Of a stretch of 45,044 nucleotides of DNA, positions 8,373 through 17,160 are shown piece after piece. The stretch's first letter is position 1; every line of letters starts with the position of its first letter. Source of the stretch: an uncultured Odoribacter sp. (GTDB taxonomy: Bacteria; Bacteroidota; Bacteroidia; Bacteroidales; Marinifilaceae); contig UQTM01000022.1 in the NCBI GenBank assembly GCA_900544025.1, positions 1 to 45,044 on the forward strand, given 5' to 3'. The position numbers were made by a program, and so were the translations under genes. The notes beneath the pieces were generated by a model. That model did no database searches, was not told the DNA's origin, and saw only the letters and a program-made list of their open reading frames with translations.

Positions 8373-9398
8373 ATGAAAAATTTGGACTGGGATAAATTAT
8401 CTTTCGGGTATTTGAAGACAGACTACAACGTTCGTAGCTATTATAAGGACGGAAAATGGAGTGACCTGGAAATCACCGATTCGGAAATGATTCCCGTACA
8501 CATGGCTTCTACGTGTTTGCATTACGGTCAGGAAGCTTTCGAAGGATTAAAAGCATTCCGGGGAAAAGACGGGAAAATCCGGATTTTCCGTTGTGAAGAG
8601 AACGCGAAACGTATGATCAATACGGCCGACTATGTGATGATGAAAGCTCCGTCTGTGGAGTTGTTTACGGAAGCTGTGGTGAAAGCCGTGGAATTGAATA
8701 AAGAATATGTGCCGCCTTACGAATCGGGTGCGAGTTTATATATCCGCCCCCTGCTGATCGGGGTAGGTCCGCAAATGGGAGTAAAACCGGCCAGCGAATT
8801 TATGTTTGTGGTGTTTGTCGCTCCGGTAGGGCCTTATTTTAAAGACGGTTTCAAACCGGCCAGGGTGATGATCGAGCGTAAATACGACCGTGCAGCGCCT
8901 CATGGCACCGGACATATTAAAGTGGGAGGAAATTATGCCGCCGGGATGGCTTCCGGTGAGATTGCTCACGACAAGGGGTATTTTACCGCTTTGTTCCTGG
9001 ATTCGGCAGAGAAAAAATATGTGGACGAGTGTGGACCGGCCAATTTCTTCGGAATAAAGGATAATACATATATTACCCCTGCTTCTCATTCTGTTTTGCC
9101 TTCTATTACGAATGTCAGCATCATGGAACTGGCCGGGGATATGGGGCTGAAAGTAGAACGCCGCCGTATTCCGGTGGAAGAGCTGAAAACGTTCGATGAG
9201 TGCGGAGCATGCGGTACGGCAGCCGTGATCGTGCCCATTGGAGAGATCGACGATATTGAAGAAGGACATAACGAAAAATTAACGTTCGGACAGCCGGGTG
9301 TGCCGGGAGAATGGTGTACGAAGCTATATCATCGTTTGAGGGCGATCCAATACGGTGACGAACCGGATAAATTCGGTTGGGTGAAAGTGCTCGATTGA
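8373..9398 (+). CDS. ilvE: Branched-chain amino acid aminotransferase
   Basis: A 341-aa fold-type IV PLP enzyme that interconverts leucine, isoleucine and valine with their 2-oxo acids, using glutamate/2-oxoglutarate. The PLP lysine is K183 in HIKVGGNYAAG. Other BCAT hallmarks are HYGQEAFEGLKAFRG near residue 50, YIRPLLIG near 123 and CGACGTAAVIVPIG near the C-terminus. Length and pattern match the 340-360-aa bacterial BCATs. It sits downstream of a secreted dipeptidase and near gdhA, which fits a role in amino-acid catabolism to branched-chain acids as well as synthesis. A strong terminator follows. Confidence 0.94.
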   Translation: MKNLDWDKLSFGYLKTDYNVRSYYKDGKWSDLEITDSEMIPVHMASTCLHYGQEAFEGLKAFRGKDGKIRIFRCEENAKRMINTADYVMMKAPSVELFTEAVVKAVELNKEYVPPYESGASLYIRPLLIGVGPQMGVKPASEFMFVVFVAPVGPYFKDGFKPARVMIERKYDRAAPHGTGHIKVGGNYAAGMASGEIAHDKGYFTALFLDSAEKKYVDECGPANFFGIKDNTYITPASHSVLPSITNVSIMELAGDMGLKVERRRIPVEELKTFDECGACGTAAVIVPIGEIDDIEEGHNEKLTFGQPGVPGEWCTKLYHRLRAIQYGDEPDKFGWVKVLD

Positions 9399-9420
9399 TA
9401 AACGTACTTTATATTACAGA

Positions 9421-9450
9421 TCCCTCTGCCGTTCGGCAGAGGGATTTTTT
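9421..9450 (+). terminator. Rho-independent terminator of ilvE
   Basis: Perfect 10-bp stem TCCCTCTGCC/GGCAGAGGGA with loop GTTC, followed by six T. Confidence 0.93.
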
Positions 9451-9602
9451 ATTGTTTTTTCCGGTTGCATATACCTGTTTTTTGTTATTTTAATTCATAT
9501 TAAAATATTCCTGCCGTTTTCGGAAAAATAAATTAAATTTACACAGTTTTTGTTAAGCGGATTGCCGCATTGGCTTTAAGAAATCCATTAAAAATACAGT
9601 AT

Positions 9603-11102
9603 ATGGTTTGTCCTTCAAAAGATTTTTTGAAATACGGATTGCTTCCCGTAGCTGCAGTTATGCCTGTGTTACAGACAGCAGCAAAAGAGCCGGTTAAGAA
9701 ACCGAACATTGTCGTAATCATGGCAGACGATTTGGGGTACGGAGATTTGAGTTGTTATGAGGCGACGGAGATTCAAACGCCGGGAATCGACCGTTTGGCA
9801 GCCGAGGGATTAAGGCATTGCAATGGGCATGCTTCTTCAGCGACCAGTACTCCCAGCCGTTTTGCAATGCTTACGGGAATGTATCCTTTCCGGGTCGGGG
9901 CGGCGATTCTTCCGGGAGACGCTCCTATGCTGATTAAAGAAGATATGGGAACTTTTCCTAAAATGCTGAAAGAAGCGGGATATGCGACCGGAGTTGTCGG
10001 AAAATGGCATTTGGGGCTGGGAAACGGCAATGTGAACTGGAATCGGCATATCTCTCCTTCTCCGAATGAAATCGGGTTCGATTATTCTTATATTATGGCG
10101 GCAACGAACGACCGTGTGCCTACCGTGTATGTAAAGAACGGCAATGTCGTGAATCTCGACCCGAACGATCCCATTGAAGTAAGCTATAAACATAATTTTC
10201 CGGGAGAACCTACCGGGAAAGATAACCCTGAAATGTTGAGGATGCATCCCAGTGTGGGGCATAATATGTCGATCACGAACGGGATTCCCCGGATTGGCTT
10301 TATGCGGGGAGGTAAGTCGGCGCTTTGGGTGGACGAAACCATGTATGAAGTGTTTTTGGGAGAAGCAAAAAATTATGTGAAAGAGCATAAGGACGAACCT
10401 TTCTTTTTATATTATGCTTTGCATCAGCCGCATGTGCCCCGTTTGCCGAACGAAAAGTTCGCCGGGAAATCGAAATTGGGACCTCGCGGAGATGTGATTC
10501 TGGAGGCGGATTGGTGCGTGAACGAATTTTTGAAATATTTGGATGAATTGAACCTGGCGGATAATACGATTGTTATCTTTACCAGTGATAACGGACCTGT
10601 GCTCGACGACGGCTATAAGGACCAGGCGGTGGAATTAAACGGGGAACATACACCTGCCGGGCCTTTCCGGGGTTGGAAATGCGATCCTTACGAAGGGGGT
10701 ACCCGTATTCCGATGCTGATCCGCTGGCCGGGACATGTTCAGGCGGGTGCCGTTTCCGATGCTTTGATCTGTCAGATGGATTTTTGTGCCAGTTTTGCCG
10801 GATTACTGAAACAGGATTATCCTGCTGTGGACGGGATGCAGTTGGAAAAAGCTTTGTTGGGAAAATCCAAAAAAGGTCGTGAGTCGTTGGTTTTGGAAGG
10901 TTACGGACGAAGTATCTGGATAAAAGAAGGAGATTGGGCTTGTGTGCCTGCCTATAAGAATTGGAGAGGAAAAATGACGGAGCCGGAACTTTATAATCTG
11001 AAAAAAGATGTGGCTCAGAAAAATAATATTGCTGCCCAATATCCGAAACGGGTAGAGGAAATGACGGCAAAGCTGGAGCAAGTCCGAAACAATAAAAAAT
11101 GA
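9603..11102 (+). CDS. Secreted S1-family sulfatase, S-type (serine) maturation site
   Basis: Hydrolyses sulfate esters, probably on a host or dietary glycan. I start at ATG 9603 (499 aa) because it opens a plausible signal peptide (KYGLLPVAAVMPVLQTAA); an in-frame TTG at 9570 is less likely. Metal ligands D42-D43 lie in MADDLGYGD. The formylglycine site is S82-T-P-S-R in SATSTPSRFAMLTG, so a serine is oxidised and an anaerobic maturase (anSME) is needed. VGKWHLG, SDNGPV and the segment FRGWKCDPYEGGTRIP are also typical. Subfamily and substrate cannot be read directly. A TlpA-like lipoprotein follows 57 bases downstream and a GH2 enzyme faces the pair. Confidence 0.92.
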   Translation: MVCPSKDFLKYGLLPVAAVMPVLQTAAKEPVKKPNIVVIMADDLGYGDLSCYEATEIQTPGIDRLAAEGLRHCNGHASSATSTPSRFAMLTGMYPFRVGAAILPGDAPMLIKEDMGTFPKMLKEAGYATGVVGKWHLGLGNGNVNWNRHISPSPNEIGFDYSYIMAATNDRVPTVYVKNGNVVNLDPNDPIEVSYKHNFPGEPTGKDNPEMLRMHPSVGHNMSITNGIPRIGFMRGGKSALWVDETMYEVFLGEAKNYVKEHKDEPFFLYYALHQPHVPRLPNEKFAGKSKLGPRGDVILEADWCVNEFLKYLDELNLADNTIVIFTSDNGPVLDDGYKDQAVELNGEHTPAGPFRGWKCDPYEGGTRIPMLIRWPGHVQAGAVSDALICQMDFCASFAGLLKQDYPAVDGMQLEKALLGKSKKGRESLVLEGYGRSIWIKEGDWACVPAYKNWRGKMTEPELYNLKKDVAQKNNIAAQYPKRVEEMTAKLEQVRNNKK

Positions 11103-11159
11103 ATTCTTTGTGGGGATGTGTAAGTTCGTATAAGTAATTATTTTTAAATAGAATCAGAT

Positions 11160-12521
11160 ATGATGAAAATAGGCGTATTGATACTGGTGTGCTGTTTTGC
11201 ATTGACCGGATGCGAAAAGCAGCGTTATTCACAGATTGTGGGAAAAGTAGATGACGGAAGTTTAAAAGAGGTTACTTTGTATAAGACCGTAGATGGGAAT
11301 ATACAATCTTATGCAACGACTCACGTAGGGCCTGACGGGACTTACGGTTTTTTATTCGTTCCCGAACAAGAGGGATTTTATGCCGTGGGGAACGACCGGA
11401 TACATTTTCCCGTATGGGTGAAAACCGGGGATGTGGTAGGCTTGAATTTGCAGGGGCTCACCGCTCGCCTGCATGGCAAGAACACTCCTGAGAACGAAAT
11501 GCTTTATCAATGGGAGAGCATAGCGGACAGTACCCGTATTAAAGCGGTATTATTCGAAAAAGTAAGAAGTAATTATAAGGACTTTTTTCCCGTTTTCCCT
11601 GACTTTGTAAGTAAGGCTCAGGATTTTCAGAAGAAAGTACATTCCGGTAATAAAGAATTTGACGAGATTCTGAAAAAGAAAATCGGATACGATGTCGATT
11701 TTTATGCAATCATGTTTCTGCAAACACCGAGGACGGAACATCCCCAGCGGGAAGATTGGCCGGATTATTACAATCGGATCGTTTCAGAGGAAAAGTTTGT
11801 GAACGACGAAGTATTGCAATTCCCCGACGGTTATCGGATACTTTCGGCTTATGCTTCTTTTTACACGAGGCTTAATCCTGTGCAGCCGAAAGGAACGGGG
11901 GAATTTGTCGAAAGTATGTTGGGTGCGGTGAAAGACGACCGGCTGAAAGGAGAGTTGGTGATGAATACCTTTAGCCGGAGTTTAAAATCTTACGATGCTT
12001 TTCTGGAAATGCAGGATCGGTTCGGGCGTTATTTGGTAACTCCTTCGCTGAAAGCGAGGGCAGAAGCGTTAGGGGCGAAAGTGTACGATACGAAGCCGGG
12101 AACCGTGGCAGCCGATTTCACTTATCCGGACGTGACGGGGAAAGAAGTTTCTTTGTCCGATTTTAAAGGTAAGGTTGTAGTGGTCGATGTTTGGGCAACC
12201 TGGTGTGGCCCGTGCCGGCAGGAATTGCCTTCTTTGAAAAAGCTGGAAAAAGAGATGCACGGAAAAGGTGTTGTGTTTATGGGAGTGTCGGTCGATGAAG
12301 AGAAGAATAAGCAGAAATGGCTCGACTTTGTGAAGACAGAGCAGTTACAAGGCGTACAGCTGTTTGCCAGCGGATGGAGCAAGATCGCTAAGGATTATCA
12401 GATAAAGGCAATTCCACGCTTTATGGTTTTCGATAAAGAAGGTAAAATCGTTTCGGTGGATGCACCGCGTCCCTCTAATCCGGCGTTGAAAGAGATGATT
12501 GAAAAGGCTTTGAAGAAATGA
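11160..12521 (+). CDS. TlpA-like thioredoxin-fold lipoprotein (DUF4369-like N-terminus)
   Basis: A 453-aa lipoprotein with lipobox LTGC (Cys18). The N-terminal part (about 20-110, YSQIVGKVDDGSLKEVTLYKT) resembles the DUF4369 beta-sandwich that often precedes TlpA domains in Bacteroidota. An alpha-helical middle follows. The C-terminal AhpC/TSA-thioredoxin domain (from about 315) has the redox motif C349-GPC352 in WATWCGPCRQE and cis-Pro in KAIPRFMVFD. It probably acts as a thiol-disulfide oxidoreductase on the periplasmic face. Probably co-transcribed with the sulfatase, since there is no terminator in the 57-base gap. Partner proteins are unknown. Confidence 0.88.
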   Translation: MMKIGVLILVCCFALTGCEKQRYSQIVGKVDDGSLKEVTLYKTVDGNIQSYATTHVGPDGTYGFLFVPEQEGFYAVGNDRIHFPVWVKTGDVVGLNLQGLTARLHGKNTPENEMLYQWESIADSTRIKAVLFEKVRSNYKDFFPVFPDFVSKAQDFQKKVHSGNKEFDEILKKKIGYDVDFYAIMFLQTPRTEHPQREDWPDYYNRIVSEEKFVNDEVLQFPDGYRILSAYASFYTRLNPVQPKGTGEFVESMLGAVKDDRLKGELVMNTFSRSLKSYDAFLEMQDRFGRYLVTPSLKARAEALGAKVYDTKPGTVAADFTYPDVTGKEVSLSDFKGKVVVVDVWATWCGPCRQELPSLKKLEKEMHGKGVVFMGVSVDEEKNKQKWLDFVKTEQLQGVQLFASGWSKIAKDYQIKAIPRFMVFDKEGKIVSVDAPRPSNPALKEMIEKALKK

Positions 12522-12549
12522 CAGGATCAAGATCGAAATGATAGAATAA

Positions 12550-12582
12550 AATCCCCGGAGTATAACGACTCCGGGGATTTTT
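12550..12582. terminator. Bidirectional terminator between TlpA-like gene and GH2 gene
   Basis: AATCCCCGGAG 12550-12560 pairs perfectly with CTCCGGGGATT 12569-12579 across an 8-base loop. Ts follow on the plus strand, and the complement of AATAAAA gives a T-rich tail on the minus strand. Confidence 0.9.
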
Positions 12583-12611
12583 CATTTCGGTAAACCGGGA
12601 TGTATTTGTGG

Positions 12612-15347
12612 CTATTGATTCAGGAGTTGTTTGATCGCTTCGCTGTTTCGGTTGCCGACTTCCTTGTTTTTAGGTGTGAAAAGGGCGTCTAATTCGTGGA
12701 ATTGCAGTTCACAGTCCGGCTGAAATCCGGGCGAGGAAACATAATTCCGGACAGAGTGAAGCAGTTGTTGCGTGGCTTGCCGTCTGTCCAGGTCTTTTTC
12801 CGGATCGACGCACAGCACAAACAGGTTTCCCTTGCCGACACGCGCTTCGAAAGCGATACCCCGTTTCCGGTTTTCTTCGTAGGTATCTATGCTTTGGATC
12901 ACCGGGGTTATCGTTTTTAGGGCGTTTAGCTCTAAAGCCGTTGCATGGTTTAAAATATCCCACCATTGCCAGTCGGCATAAATTTCGGTGGGGAAATCGT
13001 GAAATGCCGGATGGGCGGCCTGTATCAAAGTTCCGACGATCATCGGATTCCAGTTGAACATGATCGGGTTCCAGAAATGGCTGGCGAAATGGGTTTTCAT
13101 GCCCGGAGCTTGCCGGGGGATAAGCAAAACGTTTTTTCCTTGTTCCAGCATGGCTTTGGCCGAGGCATCCCACTCCCGGGCATATACATAACCTTCCTGT
13201 GGGGTATCCTTCTGGCGGGGATATACCCAAATGTCCCATTCGTTCCGAAAACTGTCTAAAGATACCTTTAGGGTTAATTTCTGAGGGCGGGTGATCGCCC
13301 GGAGTGAAATATCGACCGTACCCAATGTATCGACAACGGCACAGGGAACCGGAGGTGTGGATATCGTTCCTTTACCGAAGACTTGTCCTTCTGCGTTTTC
13401 CAGTTGCCAGCGTAAAGAATTGCGCTTGATAGGCGAGGCTCCGTAATGGTATATTTCAAACTGTGCCTGAAATTTTTCATCGTCGGTATATACTCTTTTG
13501 GGAAAACGTGCCAGCAGTACGGTAGGTGCGCAGGATTCCCTGAATTTCTCCGGAGTTACCAGCCCTTTACTTTCCCAGAAAGCATCGAGGATGCCGACGA
13601 ATGCACAGCCTTGTCCCGGAAAGTCCGATAGGCCGAGAAGCTGAAAACCGCCTGAATTGGGGGTACGAAGTAAGGATTCGTTCACTTCTTTGTATTGTAG
13701 TACGGTATGCGCCCCCGTGGCTTTGAAAAAATCGCCGGCTTGTTCCAGCATGCCGTTTTTGGCAAGCCGTTCCCGATATACTTCGAAGTTCCGGGCTTCC
13801 AGTACGCCGTTATATTTTTTTATTTCGTTAAAATTCGGGTACATGCACCGTTGTCCGCTTTCGTGGGCGATGGCCGGGACATCGATGTCCGATTCTTTTC
13901 GTTTGTCCCATTGAGTGGAGGGGATGCCTTCATATACGGTGATTCCCCCTTTTGAAGTGACATGCGATACATAGTATTCGTCCGACGGGGTATGTGTACG
14001 GGCTGTAGATGCCGAGTAGAGACGGCGGTTGTCGTATGCCTGTGCTTTTTTTACCAAATCTTCCAGCACATCGAAGTTGCCTTCGTTCTCATTGCCGTTG
14101 CACATCAGAATGAAAGAAGGATGATTTCCATATTCGTCGAGGATGGCATACATTTCTTTTTCGAAAAAATCTCGCCGGGCGGGGTATTTACCGACGTCTT
14201 TGATCCACATCGGGAGTTCGGCCTGGAGATACATACCCACTTCGTCGGCAGCCGTAAAAGCTGCTTCCGGCGGACACCAGGAATGGAAACGGATATGATT
14301 CATTCCGTAGTCTTTGACCGTACGGAATATTCGTTTCCAATCCTCTACTTTGGTCGAGGGATAACCGGTCAAAGGGAAAACGGCACAGTCGAGGGTTCCG
14401 CGCAGGTGGATGTTCCGTCCGTTCAGGCGGATATGATTTTTTCCCTGCTCCACCTGTCTCATGCCTATGCGAAGCGTGTGCGTTTCTTCTGTTTGTCCTG
14501 TGGTTATGCTGGTTTCCAATTCATAAAGATTGGGCGTGAATTCATCCCACAGCATCATATTTTTCCCGACGGGGATTTCCTGTGAGAGAGTCTGTGCCCG
14601 GAGGTTTACCGGGACGGTTGAAGTATGGACGGTTTTTCCCTGGGGATCACGTAAGGTATAGCGGATCTCTCCGGTACTGTCCCGGCTTGCCGCGTGGAAT
14701 TGCAGGTCTATTTTTATTTTTTTATTTTTTACATCGGGATATGCCTTTATCTGTCGGAGATAAGAAGGATTTTTTGCGATCAGTTCCATCTTGCCGATGA
14801 TCCCGTTCCAGTTGGTTTGGGTATATTCGGTGGTGCCGTGATTCCATTGATCCATCGGGTATTTTAGACGGTTGTCCACGCATAGAGTGAGGGTATGGAT
14901 GCCCGGAGTCAAATGTTGCGTTAAAATAAAACGGTTGGGAACGGACAGGCGTTCGTCGATGGCGATGTACTTGCCGTCGATGTATAACGTGGTTTCCCAG
15001 TGGCAACGTTCCAGTTCCAAAATGATTTCTTTATCTTTCCATTCGGCAGGAATGTCGATCTCCCGCTGATACCATGCCGGACCGCAGTATTCGAATTTTC
15101 GCGTCAGGCGGTCTATATAGCGGGCTGTCGTCCGTATCCCTTTGCCTCCTTCGTCGGTCGATCCGGGAAGTGTAATCGTTTCGGCAAGTTTCGCCAGATA
15201 AAGTTCCGATCCCGGAGTTTTTCCGAATCCCATCGGATCGAGTTGGAACCGCCAGATTCCCGATAAGTCTATTTTATTTTCTTGCCGGGCGTATGAATAA
15301 CAGGTACAAAATAAAACGGATAATAGTAGTAGTAGATTCTTTTTCAT
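12612..15347 (-). CDS. Secreted glycoside hydrolase family 2 protein
   Basis: A 911-aa protein with signal peptide MKKNLLLLLSVLFCTCYSYA. An N-terminal GH2 sugar-binding jelly roll covers about 28-200 (GIWRFQLDPMG, WYQREIDIPAEWKDKEIILELER, LYIDGK). An Ig-like domain runs to about 300. The TIM barrel begins at RLNGRNIHLRGTLD. Candidate acid/base is E420 in MCNGNENEG and candidate nucleophile E496 in AIAHESGQ. The remaining 350 residues are accessory C-terminal domains. GH2 includes beta-galactosidases, glucuronidases, mannosidases and others, and the substrate cannot be assigned. Its proximity to a sulfatase suggests sulfated or desulfated glycan breakdown, which is inference. No SusC/D pair adjoins it. 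Confidence 0.9.
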   Translation of the reverse strand: MKKNLLLLLSVLFCTCYSYARQENKIDLSGIWRFQLDPMGFGKTPGSELYLAKLAETITLPGSTDEGGKGIRTTARYIDRLTRKFEYCGPAWYQREIDIPAEWKDKEIILELERCHWETTLYIDGKYIAIDERLSVPNRFILTQHLTPGIHTLTLCVDNRLKYPMDQWNHGTTEYTQTNWNGIIGKMELIAKNPSYLRQIKAYPDVKNKKIKIDLQFHAASRDSTGEIRYTLRDPQGKTVHTSTVPVNLRAQTLSQEIPVGKNMMLWDEFTPNLYELETSITTGQTEETHTLRIGMRQVEQGKNHIRLNGRNIHLRGTLDCAVFPLTGYPSTKVEDWKRIFRTVKDYGMNHIRFHSWCPPEAAFTAADEVGMYLQAELPMWIKDVGKYPARRDFFEKEMYAILDEYGNHPSFILMCNGNENEGNFDVLEDLVKKAQAYDNRRLYSASTARTHTPSDEYYVSHVTSKGGITVYEGIPSTQWDKRKESDIDVPAIAHESGQRCMYPNFNEIKKYNGVLEARNFEVYRERLAKNGMLEQAGDFFKATGAHTVLQYKEVNESLLRTPNSGGFQLLGLSDFPGQGCAFVGILDAFWESKGLVTPEKFRESCAPTVLLARFPKRVYTDDEKFQAQFEIYHYGASPIKRNSLRWQLENAEGQVFGKGTISTPPVPCAVVDTLGTVDISLRAITRPQKLTLKVSLDSFRNEWDIWVYPRQKDTPQEGYVYAREWDASAKAMLEQGKNVLLIPRQAPGMKTHFASHFWNPIMFNWNPMIVGTLIQAAHPAFHDFPTEIYADWQWWDILNHATALELNALKTITPVIQSIDTYEENRKRGIAFEARVGKGNLFVLCVDPEKDLDRRQATQQLLHSVRNYVSSPGFQPDCELQFHELDALFTPKNKEVGNRNSEAIKQLLNQ

Positions 15348-15726
15348 ATCGAATTTTATTGATGTTCATTTTTATTTTCTCAGTATCCGGGTGATTCCGA
15401 CACGATGGGATAAGATTATAATTTTCTCCCTCTAAAATATGGACAAATTTGTATAAAGCCCAATGATCGATAAATACTTGTTAGAATAGCCCGTTATAGA
15501 TATTACAAAAATAGGCGGATGAGGAAGTGAATGAAATAGATTCAGGTTGTAAAATAATGGATTATTTTATGATTTTTCATCAAACGAAAAAGATAAATGC
15601 CGTTTATTGTCTTGGGCGACATCCGGTTTATAAGTGTCTATGAATTTGATAGGGCTGAAAAACGATTTAAAAATTGGATTTCAATGTATTTTTATTTATT
15701 ATTGTTTTTATACAAAATTTGTAATT
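15348..15726. other. Divergent intergenic region between GH2 gene and propeller lipoprotein
   Basis: AT-rich spacer of 379 bases. A minus-strand -7-like TATTTTTG (15506-15513) could serve the GH2 gene with a leader of about 150 bases. No convincing plus-strand promoter, RNA gene or repeat is visible. An upstream in-frame extension of the lipoprotein frame to 15634 lacks signal-peptide character and was not used. Confidence 0.4.
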
Positions 15727-16674
15727 ATGAATGTATCGCATATTGCAAACAATTTAAGCATAAGACTTTGCTTTTTGGTGTTATTTCTGTCGGCAGGAGG
15801 ATGCCAGGAAAAAAAGAAAGAGGTCAGTTATCCGGTTTATTCCGTCGATTTGGACCGGGTGGAACAACCGTCCGTTTTCGATGTGTTTTCCCATGTCGAA
15901 GTATATCCCCTGGAAACCACCGAGAAAAGCCGTCTGGAATCTATCGAATGGGGTATTCATAATGACCGGTTTATCATATTGGATAAGCCGAGAGGACTTT
16001 GTTTTTGTTTCGGGACGGAAGGAAAGTTCAGATATGTGGTGGACAATAAGGTGAAGAAAAAGAAGAACGAGGCTAAAATGCCGGACGGGAGTAAACCGGT
16101 GAGTATCCTCAGCCCCTTATCCTACTATTATAATAATCGTTGGCATTATTATCTGACTTTTCGTAATCTGGTCTATACCAAGAATAAGAAAGGCGCTCAT
16201 ATTCCTCTTTTTCGTTGGGATTTTGGAAAATATAATGACAAGGAAGGAGATTTGCCTGCTTTTCCATCGCATTCCAGAGTGTGGGCGGCAACTATCCAAC
16301 GGCTATGGATGGAGGAGAATTGCGATTTTGCATTGAGTGAGGGAAAGCAGAACGATCAGTATATTTATTTACGGATAGAACGGCTTTTTAAAGAGAGGGA
16401 GTTACCGGATACGGAACAGTTTGTCCATTTATTCTGGAACAAATCTACAGGTACTTACCAGCTTTTCGACCGTTTTGCGGGAGGGGGTGAATTACCCCCA
16501 ATCACCCGGATGAACGATACCTGCATGCTGGCTTTGATACCTTATGCCGAATGTGGCAGGTATATCAGGACAGAGTGGCTTGCCCCCGAAGATGCTGCGC
16601 GTTTCCGGCAAATGAAGCCGGGGGACAATCCGTTGATCGTAAAATATTATTTCAAAAAAAACGCTGAGGATTAA
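15727..16674 (+). CDS. Lipoprotein, divergent 6-bladed beta-propeller (DUF4934/BF3164-like)
   Basis: 315 aa from ATG 15727. That start was chosen because it opens a signal sequence (LCFLVLFLSAGGC) with the lipid-attachment cysteine at residue 26. The opening YPVYSVDLDRVEQPSVFDVFSHVEVYPLETT pattern, followed by WGIHNDRFIILDK and a GLCFCFGTEGKF strand, resembles Bacteroidota 6-bladed propeller lipoproteins. It is shorter than the usual 370-400 aa and lacks the IGRGPGE motif found in the second propeller protein here (25196-26338). Function unknown; such proteins are widespread, often in multiple copies. Fold call is moderate. Confidence 0.6.
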   Translation: MNVSHIANNLSIRLCFLVLFLSAGGCQEKKKEVSYPVYSVDLDRVEQPSVFDVFSHVEVYPLETTEKSRLESIEWGIHNDRFIILDKPRGLCFCFGTEGKFRYVVDNKVKKKKNEAKMPDGSKPVSILSPLSYYYNNRWHYYLTFRNLVYTKNKKGAHIPLFRWDFGKYNDKEGDLPAFPSHSRVWAATIQRLWMEENCDFALSEGKQNDQYIYLRIERLFKERELPDTEQFVHLFWNKSTGTYQLFDRFAGGGELPPITRMNDTCMLALIPYAECGRYIRTEWLAPEDAARFRQMKPGDNPLIVKYYFKKNAED

Positions 16675-16712
16675 ATATTTATAATATCCTCCGAATATTT
16701 TCATTTAAATTG

Positions 16713-16743
16713 TTTGTTTGTCTACGAAATATTCGTAGATTTG
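16713..16743 (+). promoter_or_regulatory. Promoter of the blaI-like/M56 operon
   Basis: TTTG at 16713-16716, a 19-base spacer and TAGATTTG at 16736-16743 fit the Bacteroides consensus TTTG-N19-21-TAnnTTTG exactly. Transcription would start near 16750, about 25 bases before the ATG. Confidence 0.8.
16721..16739. promoter_or_regulatory. 19-bp perfect palindrome, likely BlaI-type operator
   Basis: TCTACGAA-ATA-TTCGTAGA lies between the -33 box and the -7 box and overlaps the first bases of the latter. BlaI/MecI operators are dyads bounded by TAC...GTA, which this contains. Position and symmetry support autorepression by the BlaI-type protein encoded 36 bases downstream. Confidence 0.75.
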
Positions 16744-16774
16744 CGAAAGGATCGTAATTAATTGTATCGGAATT

Positions 16775-17134
16775 ATGGAGAAACTTACTTTTCAGGAAGA
16801 AGAAATCATGCTTATCGTTTGGCAAGTAAAAGGTGGTGTGATCAAGGATTTTTTGAACAGGATGAATGAACCGCGCCCTCCTTATACTACGGTGGCGTCT
16901 ATTGTTAAAAATCTTGAGAAGAAGGGATATGTGGAGAGTACCCGTTACGGAAATACCTGTGTATATAAAGCTGTGATCGACGAGAGCGAATATAAGGCCC
17001 GTTTTCTTTCGGGGGTAGTACAAAATTATTTTGAAAACTCATATAAAGAAATGGTGACGTTTTTCGCTAAAAAGCAGAAAATAACGGCAAAGGAATTACA
17101 GGAAATCATTCGTTTGATCGAGAAGGAAGAATAG
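16775..17134 (+). CDS. BlaI/MecI/CopY-family winged-helix repressor
   Basis: 119 aa, the usual size. The N-terminal winged helix (about 1-75) has LTFQEEEIMLIVWQ, the recognition-helix region PPYTTVASIVKNLEKKGYV and the wing YGNTCVYKAVID. The C-terminal dimerisation helices include VVQNYFENSY and ELQEIIRLIEK. In the family it represses its own operon and is inactivated by proteolysis after the adjacent M56 sensor is triggered. Here the M56 gene starts 26 bases downstream and a perfect dyad sits in the promoter. No beta-lactamase gene is near, so targets may be only the operon itself or remote genes. Confidence 0.93.
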   Translation: MEKLTFQEEEIMLIVWQVKGGVIKDFLNRMNEPRPPYTTVASIVKNLEKKGYVESTRYGNTCVYKAVIDESEYKARFLSGVVQNYFENSYKEMVTFFAKKQKITAKELQEIIRLIEKEE

Positions 17135-17160
17135 AATCGCCGGATATCAATGAAAAGCTC

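Noticed and set aside
16673..16700. AAATATT/AATATTT inverted repeat after the first propeller lipoprotein
   Set aside because: A/T-only stem in AT-rich DNA; too weak to call a terminator.
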